Assembly (NCBI RefSeq): GCF_039531165.1
Contig: NZ_BAAAPN010000021.1
Span: 12,824-76,823, forward strand
DNA length: 64,000 bases
Direction of reading: 5' to 3'
From: Nostocoides_A vanveenii
GTDB lineage: Bacteria; Actinomycetota; Actinomycetes; Actinomycetales; Dermatophilaceae
Made by a program: the position numbers and the translations under genes. The first letter of the stretch is position 1; every line of letters starts with the position of its first letter. Positions 35,418-43,574 of the stretch are shown here, piece after piece. The notes below the pieces were generated by a model that was not told the origin of the DNA, made no database searches, and saw only the letters and a list, made by a program, of their open reading frames with translations.

Positions 35418-35439
35418 TAACCTACGGAACCGTAGGTTA
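35418..35439. promoter_or_regulatory. Perfect palindromic operator of the desaturase operon
   Basis: Two 10-base arms, TAACCTACGG and CCGTAGGTTA, flank AA. It ends 10 bp before the ATG at 35450, so a bound protein would cover the promoter or start site. The symmetry and spacing are typical of TetR-family fatty-acid regulators, which control desaturase genes in several bacteria (family knowledge); the regulator is not in the window. Confidence 0.7.
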
Positions 35440-35449
35440 TGCTGGTCGT

Positions 35450-36550
35450 ATGACGTCCGCCCCGCCGCGCGCCGCGCGGCGCCTTCCGTCGGGACTCGCC
35501 GACGGCATGTGGAAGCTGGCCGGCGCGATCGCCACACCGGTCGTGCCGCAGGAGTACCTCGACATGTTCGCCCCGCTGCGCGCCGGCGCCGAATTGCGCG
35601 GCCGGCTGGTGTCGATCCAGCCCGAGACCGCCGACGCGGCAACCATCCGCATCCAGCCCGGGCGCTCCTGGCGCGGGCATACGCCGGGGCAGTACATCCG
35701 CATTGGGATCGACATCGACGGCGTGCGGCACTGGCGGGCCTACTCCCTGACCTCGCTGCGAGGCGAGCCGGACGGCACGATCACCATCACCCCCAAGGCG
35801 ATCCCCGGCGGGCTGGTGAGCAATCACCTCGTCCGCGACGCCCTACCAGGCACGCTGGTCATGCTCGACCAGGCCGTCGGCGACTTCGTGCTCCCCCCCA
35901 TCCCGCCGGAGAAGATCCTCTTCATCACCGGCGGCTCGGGAATCACGCCGGTCATGGGGATGCTGCGCAATCTGCCCGAGGGCACCGACCTCGACATCGT
36001 GCTGCTGCACTCCGCTCCACGACCCGAGGATGTCGTCTTCGGACCGGAGTTGCGCAGCCGCGGGGCGAGCGGGCAGCTGGATCTGCGGGTGCGGCATACG
36101 GACACCGACGGAATGCTGGACCTCGCCGACCTCGACGCGACCGTCCCCGACTGGCGCGAGCGCGAGGCGTGGGTCTGCGGGCCGACCGGCCTGCTCGACG
36201 CCGCGGAGTTGCACTGGGCCGCGAACGAGGTCACGGACAAACTGCACGTCGAGCGCTTCCGGCCGACGATCATCGAGGGCGGCGAGGGTGGCGAGATCAC
36301 CCTGCTGAACTCTCGGCTCACGATCGACGCCGACGGGTCCACGCCCATCCTGGACGCCGCCGAGGACGCCGGCGCCTTGATGAGGAGCGGCTGCCGCATG
36401 GGAATTTGTTTCGGCTGCGTGGTGACCATGCGCCAGGGGGCGGTGCGAGACTTGCGTACCGGAGTGATCACCGTCGCCGAACCTGGGGACGAACTGCCCA
36501 TCCAGACGTGTATCAATGCGGTCGCGGGTAGCTGCGACCTCGAGATCTAG
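35450..36550 (+). CDS. Ferredoxin reductase with C-terminal 2Fe-2S domain
   Basis: A three-domain flavin reductase: a FAD-binding barrel with HWRAYSLTSLRGEPDGTITI (RxYS motif), a NAD(P)-binding domain (KILFITGGSGITPVMGMLRN, LLHSAPRPEDVVFGPEL, WVCGPTGLLDAAE) and a C-terminal plant-type 2Fe-2S ferredoxin domain with GCRMGICFGCVVTMRQGAV and the fourth Cys in IQTCINAVAGSC. It passes electrons from NAD(P)H to the fatty-acid desaturase encoded 25 bp downstream, as Rv3230c does for DesA3 in mycobacteria (known pairing). The gene is preceded by a perfect palindrome at 35418-35439. Confidence 0.88.
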   Translation: MTSAPPRAARRLPSGLADGMWKLAGAIATPVVPQEYLDMFAPLRAGAELRGRLVSIQPETADAATIRIQPGRSWRGHTPGQYIRIGIDIDGVRHWRAYSLTSLRGEPDGTITITPKAIPGGLVSNHLVRDALPGTLVMLDQAVGDFVLPPIPPEKILFITGGSGITPVMGMLRNLPEGTDLDIVLLHSAPRPEDVVFGPELRSRGASGQLDLRVRHTDTDGMLDLADLDATVPDWREREAWVCGPTGLLDAAELHWAANEVTDKLHVERFRPTIIEGGEGGEITLLNSRLTIDADGSTPILDAAEDAGALMRSGCRMGICFGCVVTMRQGAVRDLRTGVITVAEPGDELPIQTCINAVAGSCDLEI

Positions 36551-36575
36551 CTCCCCCCAACCCGAGGACGTCCAC

Positions 36576-37934
36576 ATGACACTCGCTCCCGAACGTCACC
36601 ATGTCGCCGACGCGACTGTCGACCGGATCGACATCGACCCACGCGCACTGCACGTCAGTGAGGCTACGCACGTGGCGGCGACCCACCACGAACTCAACTC
36701 GCGGCTCTCGGTCGCCGGGGGCGAGGAACGCACCCATCCGCCGAAGCACTCCGGCCGCCCTAACCCGATGGCCGGCTTGACCAACGAGGAGATCGAGGGC
36801 ATCGGCCGCGAACTCGACGCGCTCCGCGCCGAGGTGATGGATTCGCGGGGGGCCCGGGATGCGGCATACATCCGGCGGGTCATCAAGATCCAGCGCGGGC
36901 TGGAGATCGGCAGCCGCGTCGTTTTGCTCTTCTCCCGCAACAAGTTTGCGTGGGTCGCCGGCACGGCCGGGTTGTCGCTGGCCAAGATCCTGGAGAATAT
37001 GGAGATCGGGCACAACGTCCTGCACGGGCAGTGGGACTGGATGCGCGACCCCAAGATCCACTCCACGACGTGGGACTGGGACATGGCCTCGCCGGCCAAG
37101 CAATGGCAGGCCAGCCACAACGTCCTGCACCACACCTACACCAATGTGCTCGGGCGCGACAACGACCTCGGCTACGGCCTGCTGCGCGTCGATGAGGACC
37201 AGAAGTGGGAGCTCTTCCACCTCGGTCAGCCCCTCTGGCACCTGATCAATGCGATGTTTTTCGAGTACGGCATCGCCGCCTATGACCTGGAGCTGCGCGG
37301 CAATCTGCAGAACTGGGATGAGCTCTCCGATGCCGACAAGGCCACGTTCAAGGCCAATGTCCGCGAGATGCTCAGCAAGATCCGCAAGCAGTGCACCAAG
37401 GACTATCTCCTCCATCCGGCGCTCTCGGGACCGAGCTTCGTGCCGACCCTGCTCGCCAACTTCACCGCCAACACGATCCGCAATCTTTGGTCCAACACGG
37501 TCATCATCTGCGGGCACTTCCCCGACGGCATCGACACCTTCGAGACCGACTCGATCGAGGGCGAGACCCGCGGTGAGTGGTATCTGCGGCAGATGCTCGG
37601 CTCGGGCAATATTTCCGGCTCGGCGTTCACGCACGTGATGACCGGCAATCTCAGCCACCAGATCGAGCACCACCTCTTCCCGGACATGCCGTCCAACCGC
37701 TATGGCGAGATCGCCCCCCGTATCCGTGAGCTGATGGAGCGGCACGACCTGCACTATGTGACCGGGCCGATCGTCAAGCAGGCCTATCAGGTCTATCGCA
37801 AGGTCTGCCGCCTGGCCCTGCCCAATGAGGAGCCCGGCCGCACCCGGTGGTCGGTTGTGCGCGGCGAGTTGGCGAGAGTGGCCAAGCGCAAAGGGGCCGC
37901 GCGCACCAAGCGCCACCTGCCCTCCACCGCCTGA
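36576..37934 (+). CDS. Acyl-CoA/linoleoyl-type fatty acid desaturase
   Basis: The start at 36576 follows GAGGACG. The 452-residue protein has the three histidine boxes of integral membrane desaturases: GHNVLHGQWDWM, SHNVLHHTYTN and QIEHHLFPDMP, with hydrophobic segments between. The long N-terminal 90 residues and C-terminal basic tail (KRKGAARTKRHL) are like DesA3-type stearoyl-CoA desaturases. It introduces a double bond into an acyl chain using electrons from the upstream reductase, at the membrane. The operon likely responds to fatty acids through the palindrome upstream. Confidence 0.88.
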   Translation: MTLAPERHHVADATVDRIDIDPRALHVSEATHVAATHHELNSRLSVAGGEERTHPPKHSGRPNPMAGLTNEEIEGIGRELDALRAEVMDSRGARDAAYIRRVIKIQRGLEIGSRVVLLFSRNKFAWVAGTAGLSLAKILENMEIGHNVLHGQWDWMRDPKIHSTTWDWDMASPAKQWQASHNVLHHTYTNVLGRDNDLGYGLLRVDEDQKWELFHLGQPLWHLINAMFFEYGIAAYDLELRGNLQNWDELSDADKATFKANVREMLSKIRKQCTKDYLLHPALSGPSFVPTLLANFTANTIRNLWSNTVIICGHFPDGIDTFETDSIEGETRGEWYLRQMLGSGNISGSAFTHVMTGNLSHQIEHHLFPDMPSNRYGEIAPRIRELMERHDLHYVTGPIVKQAYQVYRKVCRLALPNEEPGRTRWSVVRGELARVAKRKGAARTKRHLPSTA

Positions 37935-37953
37935 CGCGCTCTCGCTCCCGGCC

Positions 37954-38600
37954 ATGCCCGCGTTGCCGATCTTCCCGCTGGGGACGATCGCCGTCCCGGG
38001 ATTCGTCATCGGGCTGCAGATCTTCGAGCCGCGCTATCTGCAGCTGCTCAGCGACCTCGGCGACCTGCCGGAGGCCGACCGGCTCTTCGGGGTGTCGCCA
38101 TCCGCCGCGGGCACGAGGTGGGCGCCGGCCACGCCACCGAGACGTATGCCGTGGGCACCGCTGTCCGCGTCGGCCCGCTGGCGCTCGACGGCCGGGTCGT
38201 CCGGCTGCAGCCGGTGGGGGTGCGCCGCTTCCGCGTGGTGACGCACCTTGCCGACGCGCCGTATCCGCGCGCCGAGGTGGCCTGGCTCGACGACGTGCCG
38301 GGGACCGACGCGGAGGGCCTCGAGCGGATCGCGAGTGAGCTGCGGGTGGCCTACGCGGCCTACGCGAAGGCCACCGGGCTCGGCGAGTTGCCTGCCGGTT
38401 GGTCACCCGACACCCTTGCGTATGCCGTTCTCGGCGCCTTTCCGCTGGACCTGGCAGACCGCCAGGCCGCCCTGGAGGCGGGCACGACGGCGGAGCGCCT
38501 GACCCTGCTGCGGCGAGTCTTGGGCCGCGAGGCGGCGCTCGTGACCCGTTTCCGCGCGCTGCATCTCGCTCCGGATCCGGGCGCAGCCGGCCTCAACTGA
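37954..38600 (+). pseudogene. LON substrate-binding-domain protein, frameshifted
   Basis: The first frame begins MPALPIFPLGTIAVPGFVIG and LQIFEPRYLQLLSDLGDLPE, the N-terminal LON domain pattern. It breaks near 38092; in the next frame the domain continues (GHATETYAVGTAVRVGPLAL, GRVVRLQPVGVRRFRVVTHL) to a stop at 38598-38600. One missing G in CGGGGTGTCGCC (CGGGGTGGTCGCC restores VVAIRRGHE) would rejoin the two. Intact, it would be a LON-N-only protein of about 215 residues, found alone in many actinobacteria, role unknown. It starts 19 bp after the desaturase. Confidence 0.75.
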
Positions 38601-38645
38601 CTCAGTCGGCAGTAGAGTTACCCGTCAGTAGTGAACGGAGAACGG

Positions 38646-39761
38646 GTGGATCAGGACATCCTCGTCATCGGCGCCGGGCCGGCCGGGCTGGCCGTCGCCG
38701 GGGCGCTCGCGATGCGCGGGCGGCGGGCGGTGGTGTTGGAGCGATCGGCGGACGTGGGCTCCTCCTGGCGCGGGCACTACGACCGGTTGCGGCTGCATAC
38801 GACCCGGCGATTGTCGGGCTTGCCGGGACTGCCGATCCCGCGGTCGTATGGTCGTTGGGTCGCCCGTGCTGACCTCGTTCGCTATCTCGAGAGCTACCGG
38901 GCGCACTTCGACATCGATGTGCGCACGGGGGTCGAGGTGACGGGGATCGCGCCCGTCGTAGGCGGCGGCTGGATGGTCCGGGACGCCTCGGGCGCAGAGT
39001 GGCAGGCCGCGAATGTCGTTGTGGCAGCGGGCTATAACCACACTCGCACGCTGCCGTCGTGGCCCGGGCAGGACGGGTTTACGGGGTCGATCGTGCATGC
39101 CGGTGACTACCGCAACCCCGGGCCGTATGCCGATCGCTCCGTCCTTGTCGTCGGCACCGGAAACACTGGCTGCGAGATCGCCCAGGACCTCGGCGCCAAT
39201 GGTGCGGCGCCGGTCTGGCTCGCCTATCGGACGGTGCCCAATATCGTGCGCCGCGACAAGGCGGGGATCCCGGCGCAGTGGACCGGCATGGCGGTCCGGC
39301 ACCTGCCGCCGCGGCTGGTGGACCGGGTGGGCGCGCTGATGGCGCGGTCCGAGATTCCCGACCTCACGGCATACGGGCTCCCGCGCGCGACGGCCGGGCT
39401 GTACTCGCGCGTGCTCGAGGGCGCGATCCCCGTGCAGGACGTCGGGATCATCGATGCGATCCGCGCTCGGCGCGTGCTGCCCGTGCCGACGCTCGAGCGC
39501 TTCGACGGTGCGGACGTGGTCCTGGTCGACGGCCGCCGACTGACGCCGGATGCCGTGCTGGTCGCGACCGGGTTCACCACCGGGCTGGCGTCTCTGGTCC
39601 GCGATCTGGTCGCGCTCGACGCTCGAGGCCGGCCGCGCGTGCTCGGCGGCAAGCCGGCCGCGCCCGGGATGTATTTCCTCGGCTACACCAACCCGATCAG
39701 CGGGATGTTGCGCGAAATCGCCATCGATGCGCGCAAGATCGCGAAGGCCATCGCCGGCTGA
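38646..39761 (+). CDS. Flavin-containing monooxygenase-like protein
   Basis: The GTG at 38646 is preferred (GGAG 5 bp upstream); another in-frame GTG is at 38631. The product has an FAD-binding motif at the N terminus (DILVIGAGPAGLAVAGALAM), an NADPH motif in the middle (RSVLVVGTGNTGCEIAQDLG) and the family-typical GATG-like segment PDAVLVATGFTTGLA near the end. That is the FMO/Baeyer-Villiger-like group which hydroxylates or oxidises small molecules with NADPH and O2. It stands alone, and its 3' end is followed by a five-copy 22-bp repeat. Confidence 0.82.
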   Translation: MDQDILVIGAGPAGLAVAGALAMRGRRAVVLERSADVGSSWRGHYDRLRLHTTRRLSGLPGLPIPRSYGRWVARADLVRYLESYRAHFDIDVRTGVEVTGIAPVVGGGWMVRDASGAEWQAANVVVAAGYNHTRTLPSWPGQDGFTGSIVHAGDYRNPGPYADRSVLVVGTGNTGCEIAQDLGANGAAPVWLAYRTVPNIVRRDKAGIPAQWTGMAVRHLPPRLVDRVGALMARSEIPDLTAYGLPRATAGLYSRVLEGAIPVQDVGIIDAIRARRVLPVPTLERFDGADVVLVDGRRLTPDAVLVATGFTTGLASLVRDLVALDARGRPRVLGGKPAAPGMYFLGYTNPISGMLREIAIDARKIAKAIAG

Positions 39762-39781
39762 CTGGCCCCCGCGCCGCCTCG

Positions 39782-39891
39782 TCGAGAGGCCGGTTTAGGG
39801 TCATCGAGAGGCCGGTTTAGGGTCATCGAGAGGCCGGTTCAGCCCCGTCGAGAGGCCGGTTCAGCCCCGTCGAATGGCCGGTTCAGCCGCG
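39782..39891 (+). repeat. 22-bp tandem repeat cluster A
   Basis: Five head-to-tail units of TCGAGAGGCCGGTT(C/T)AG followed by GGTCA or CCCCG; the last unit reads TCGAATGGCCGGTTCAG. It fills the gap between the 3' ends of the monooxygenase and MarR genes. Related clusters lie at 42196-42302 and 45998-46137. Confidence 0.9.
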
Positions 39892-39929
39892 TCTGGGTCC
39901 CACGCCCTGGCAGGGCGCGCCCGGGCAGG

Positions 39930-40520
39930 TCACGTTCCGGCATCGGCCGCGGCGCGGCAGGCATCGGCGGACGGGCAGGCCAAACCGCCGGCGAGGCAGG
40001 CGCTGACGTCGCAAACCCGACAGATCCGGTAGACATCGGGCGCCTCGGTAGCTGCGACCGTAGCCAGGCGATCGAGGGCCGCGACGAAGTGCGACAAATC
40101 GTCCGGATCCGGGAATGCCGCCTCGAGCGCCCCCGCTATCACATCACCGGTTTCTCCCACGACGCGATCAGCCGAGCGCCTGCCCGCCCGTGTAAGGACG
40201 AGCTCGGTCTGCCGGGTCCCGGCCCGTCCCTGCCGACGCACCAGGCCGCCGGCTTCGAGACGGTCAACCAGGCGCACGCAGGCCGACTGAGAGAGACGGA
40301 GTGACCCGGACAGAGTGCCCATCGTCACCGGTTGAGCCCAGGCCAGGAGGGTGAGGGCTTCCCGAGCCGTCCGGCTCGCCAGCAGGCCGCTACCGGGATG
40401 GGCGCTGTCGCTACCGGGGTCGACCAAGTTCGCCGCTATCGCGCGCAACACATTGGCGCCGTGGCGCACACTCGACGCGCGTTCCTTGGCGGTTGCTCTT
40501 GACGCCATACCCACCATCAT
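39930..40520 (-). CDS. MarR-family regulator with C-terminal cysteine cluster
   Basis: A winged-helix MarR domain is seen in TMGTLSGSLRLSQSACVRLV, DRLEAGGLVRRQGRAGTRQ and TELVLTRAGRRSADRVV. After the dimerisation helix (FPDPDDLSHFVAALDRLATV) the protein ends in CRVCDVSACLAGGLACPSAD plus one more Cys, five cysteines in 28 residues, unusual for the family and suggesting a metal or redox sensor. The start may be 40520, 40517 or 40508; all lie close to the symmetrical site at 40523-40551, which the protein probably binds to regulate itself and the divergent secreted-protein gene. Confidence 0.8.
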   Translation of the reverse strand: MMVGMASRATAKERASSVRHGANVLRAIAANLVDPGSDSAHPGSGLLASRTAREALTLLAWAQPVTMGTLSGSLRLSQSACVRLVDRLEAGGLVRRQGRAGTRQTELVLTRAGRRSADRVVGETGDVIAGALEAAFPDPDDLSHFVAALDRLATVAATEAPDVYRICRVCDVSACLAGGLACPSADACRAAADAGT

Positions 40521-40522
40521 GC

Positions 40523-40551
40523 ACTATGCATAGAGATGCAGAGTGCATAGT
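40523..40551. promoter_or_regulatory. MarR-type inverted repeat in divergent promoter
   Basis: ACTATGCA (40523-40530) and TGCATAGT (40544-40551) are perfect inverted arms 13 bp apart; the left arm also includes the 10-bp palindrome CTATGCATAG. It lies between the divergent MarR and secreted-protein genes and overlaps the likely promoters of both. Binding by the MarR protein is inference. Confidence 0.6.
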
Positions 40552-40571
40552 TTGCCCCGGAAGGAGACGCC

Positions 40572-41078
40572 ATGCGCCTAAGAATCGCCCTGGTCGCCGC
40601 GGTGGCCGCCACCCTCGGCGGCGCCGGGATGGCGACCGCCGCACCACCCGCCACGACCTCTATCGACTACGTCAATGACACCCGCGTCGTGCCTGCTGGG
40701 GCGCCCTTCTGCGACTTCCCCATCGTGCGGGTGCGCGATGGTCGCCTGTGGACTCGCACCTACACCGCTGCGGACGGAACGGTCACTCGGGTGCAACGCT
40801 GGGTCAGCGCCTACACCTATTCGCTGAGCAACCCCGCCAATGGCAAGATCCTCCTCGCCCATCTTGGGGGGACCTATACCGAGTGGCACGACAGCGACGG
40901 CACGGTGCGGATAATCGTCAACGGCAATGACGTCCAGTTCACCATGCCCGGAGTCGGGCGAGTGACCGGGCAAACCGGACGCTATGTCGAGACCTGGACC
41001 CCGGACGGCGGCGTCGAGGTCACGGCCACCCACAACGCGGACTATCAGATGTCGGACGTCTGTGCTGCGTTGTCCTGA
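40572..41078 (+). CDS. Secreted protein of unknown function
   Basis: GGAAGGAGAC lies 3 bp before the ATG. A signal peptide (MRLRIALVAAVAATLGGAGM, ATAAPP) precedes a 140-residue domain with two cysteines (FCDFPIVRV and SDVCAALS) and a beta-rich pattern (RLWTRTYTAADGTVTRVQRW, KILLAHLGGTYTEWHDSDGT). No enzyme motif. It is divergent from the MarR gene with a shared operator, so its expression is likely controlled by that regulator, and it overlaps the lipoprotein gene downstream by 17 bp. Confidence 0.7.
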   Translation: MRLRIALVAAVAATLGGAGMATAAPPATTSIDYVNDTRVVPAGAPFCDFPIVRVRDGRLWTRTYTAADGTVTRVQRWVSAYTYSLSNPANGKILLAHLGGTYTEWHDSDGTVRIIVNGNDVQFTMPGVGRVTGQTGRYVETWTPDGGVEVTATHNADYQMSDVCAALS

Positions 41079-42129
41079 GCGGGGGCGGCCGGCTGCCCGT
41101 GCGCGGGCAGCCGGCGTTGCTCTTGCTCTGCTCACCGCGGGTGCCTGCTCGAGCCCCGGTAACAGCGGCCATGACACCGCGGCGAGCCTGGGGAACGCCC
41201 GGTCGAGGACCGCCGCGGCCAGCCCCTCCCGGTCGGCCACGCCGGCGCCACGGCCGCACGGCGTTGTGGGCGAACCATTGCCGGGGGTTCCGGTGGGGCT
41301 GGTCGCGGTCGAGGGCCACGCCTGGGTCGCCGTCGCGCAGGGCCCGTATGTACGCCTGGCCGACGGCCGTCGTCTCGACGTCGGTGCGGTGCCGCTGCGG
41401 ATGGCGGTGGCGCCCGCCGGAGTCTGGGTCTCGGTTTTCGGCGACGGCGATCTTGCGCTCGTCGACACGGCGGGGAACCGGGTGATCCGCCGCGCCCATC
41501 TGGGCCAGGGGGCGCAGCCCGAAGGGCTGGTCGTCGCGGGGGAGTCGGTCTATGTCGTTGACCAGATGGGTGCGCGCGTCGTCCGGCTGGACGTGCGGAG
41601 CGGACGCGTCCGCGGGCAGGCTGCTGTGGGCAGCGGGCCCCGGTTGATCGCCGCCGGTGACTCAGCGCTCTGGGTCACCAACTTCGTTGACGACACCGTC
41701 ACGCGCATCCAGCTCACGGCGGACGGCGGGTTGGGCCGGCGGGTGACGATTCCCGTATGCCGTGGCCCCCAGGGCGTCGTCGTCACCGCCGCCCGTGTCT
41801 TGGTTGCCTGCACCCATGACGACGCGGTCGCGGTGATCGATCCGCGCACCGATCGCGTCAACGACACAATCTCCGGCATCGACAGTGCGGATGCTGTGAT
41901 CGCGGTCGGCCAGCGAGTGGTGGCGATCGGCGCACGCGGTCCCACGGCATACGTCATCGATCCGGCGAGCGCGAAAGTGACGGGACGGCTTGCTTTGGAT
42001 GCGCAGGGCACGGCGGCCGACGGCAATGTCGATGCCGTCGTCGTCGGAGATCAGCTATGGGTGACACATCCGACGCCGGGATGGCTCTATCACCTCCCCG
42101 TCAGCGCACTCCCGGAAGCAGGTTCCTAG
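41062..42129 (+). CDS. Lipoprotein with YVTN/YncE-like beta-propeller
   Basis: The GTG at 41062 overlaps the 3' end of the preceding gene by 17 bp. The N terminus has a basic start, a short hydrophobic core and a lipobox (ALALLTAGACSS) with Cys at about residue 29, so the mature protein is lipid-anchored. A Ser/Thr/Arg spacer precedes propeller blades such as GLVAVEGHAWVAVAQGPYVR, ALVDTAGNRVIRRAHLGQG, VVDQMGARVVRLDVRSGRVR, AVIDPRTDRVNDTISGID and AYVIDPASAKVTGRLALD, typical of YncE-like 7-bladed propellers. Role unknown. It is part of the MarR divergon operon and is followed by repeat cluster B. Confidence 0.78.
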   Translation: MLRCPERGRPAARARAAGVALALLTAGACSSPGNSGHDTAASLGNARSRTAAASPSRSATPAPRPHGVVGEPLPGVPVGLVAVEGHAWVAVAQGPYVRLADGRRLDVGAVPLRMAVAPAGVWVSVFGDGDLALVDTAGNRVIRRAHLGQGAQPEGLVVAGESVYVVDQMGARVVRLDVRSGRVRGQAAVGSGPRLIAAGDSALWVTNFVDDTVTRIQLTADGGLGRRVTIPVCRGPQGVVVTAARVLVACTHDDAVAVIDPRTDRVNDTISGIDSADAVIAVGQRVVAIGARGPTAYVIDPASAKVTGRLALDAQGTAADGNVDAVVVGDQLWVTHPTPGWLYHLPVSALPEAGS

Positions 42130-42195
42130 GACCGGGCAATTCTTCTACCGGGATTAAAGATTTGGGCTATCGAGTGGGGGCGGGTTTCAGACCCG

Positions 42196-42302
42196 TCGAG
42201 TGGCCGGTTCAGGGTCATCGAGTGGCCGCTTCAGAATCGCGGCGGCCTCTCGACGGGGCTGAACCGGCCTCTCGACGGGTCTGAACCGGCCTCTCGACGG
42301 GG
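42196..42302. repeat. 22-bp repeat cluster B, partly inverted
   Basis: Two units in plus orientation (TCGAGTGGCCGGTTCAG and a variant with GCTTCAG) are followed by three units in minus orientation (CTGAACCGGCCTCTCGA), so the cluster can fold into a long hairpin. It sits between the convergent lipoprotein and SIS genes and contributes spurious reading frames rich in ERPVQTR and RREAGS. Confidence 0.88.
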
Positions 42303-42315
42303 GAGGGGGGAGGGG

Positions 42316-43272
42316 TCACTCGTCGGCGGGGAGGATGACCGAGCGAGAGCAGGTACGGATGGTCCGCGTCGCGGCCGGCGGCGGTGGCGAGAGCGACGGC
42401 ATACCGGTGGATGCGCGCGAGTTCGGCAAGCGGCTCGCCGCAGCCGTGTTCCACCCGCCCGCCGGCCGACTCGACGACCTCGACGATGTCGTCGGGAATG
42501 CGATCCAGACCCCAGACGAGCGTGCCCGGACCACACGTCGCGACCGGGCCGTGACGGTATTCACCGACTGCATAGGACTCCACCCAGGCGCCCGACGACT
42601 CGCGCACCTTGAGCGCGGCCTCCTCGCCCACGTGCCGAGCCCACCCCGTGGCGAGGACGACGAGTTGCCGAATACCGTTGTCCGGCAACGGACTTGCCAG
42701 GGCCGCTCACACAGAGCGACAAGCTGGTTCAGCCCGTCCAGTGGACTGCGGTCGTATGCCGCACCTGCCGGCTCCTGCTCGGCCATCGCTGCGCGCAGGA
42801 GCGCGAGCTGGGTGGTCGGGAAGCGGGTCTGCACGAGGCTCTGCTCGTCGGCGAAGGAGAGGTCGACGATGTCCGTAGCCAGCGCGGCCAGCGGCGTACC
42901 CTGCTCGCCGAGCAAAGCGGTGACCGGGATGCCGGGCTGTTGCTCGGCGATCAGCCGCACGGCATCCAGCAGTTCCGAGGACGTGCCGGACCGGCTGATG
43001 GCGACGACCCGGTCATACGGGCGGAAGACCGGAGGCACCTCGCTGGCGATCAGGACATCGGTGACGCCGAACACGGCGCTCTCGCGGATCTCGGCATAGG
43101 CGAGCCCGACGTAGTAGGACGTGCCGCAACCGAGCACCAGGACCCGCTCGCCCGGGCCGGGCACACCGGGCGGGGCGGTCCGGCCGAGGTCGATCGCGGC
43201 CTGCCACATCCGCGGCTGGCTGGCGATCTCGGCGAGCGTCTGCGAGCTGGCTCCGCCTGGGGTCGTGGTCAT
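42316..43272 (-). pseudogene. SIS-domain sugar isomerase-like protein, frameshifted
   Basis: From the ATG at 43272 the protein has RVLVLGCGTSYYVGLAYAEI, DRVVAISRSGTSSELLDAVR and DEQSLVQTRFPTTQLALLRA, the pattern of SIS (sugar isomerase) proteins such as AgaS that act on amino-sugar phosphates. Near 42700 the frame shifts; the second SIS half (RQLVVLATGWARHVGEEAAL, ESYAVGEYRHGPVATCGPGT) reads in the neighbouring frame down to the end. A lost G in GAGCGGCCCTGG (GAGCGGGCCCTGG gives ERALAS) explains it. Its ATG overlaps the kinase stop by ATGA, so the two form one operon. Confidence 0.75.
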
Positions 43273-43574
43273 CTCGGCTTCTCCTCGGATTGGGGGACAT
43301 CAGCATGGTGGAGCGGCAAGCTGGCGGCGAGTTGAGCGACGACGGCGAGCGGCTGCTGGCCGGCCGTCCCGCCGGGTGACCGTGTGGACAGCGTCCCGGC
43401 CGCGACCCCGTGTTGCAGGGTGGCCGACCAGGCGGCTCCCGACGCCAACAGGGCCAGGCAGGTGCCCGCGAGCGTGTCACCGGCGCCTACCGTGTCCGCC
43501 ACGGTCACCTCCTGTGCCGCAACCTGCCAGCTGTCGGTCCGGGTATGGACGCTCGCCCCCGCCGCGCCAAGCTT
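43269..43574 (-). pseudogene. PfkB-family sugar kinase, C-terminal fragment
   Basis: This is the 3' part of the kinase interrupted by the IS256 element. On the minus strand it reads GAAGASVHTRTDSWQVAAQE then VADTVGAGDTLAGTCLALLA, with the GAGD motif carrying the catalytic Asp of the PfkB/ribokinase family. Removing the IS plus one 8-bp target copy gives 1029 bp, exactly 343 codons, and restores AVVLKLGAAGAS in frame, so the gene was intact before insertion. Its stop overlaps the SIS start. Confidence 0.85.
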
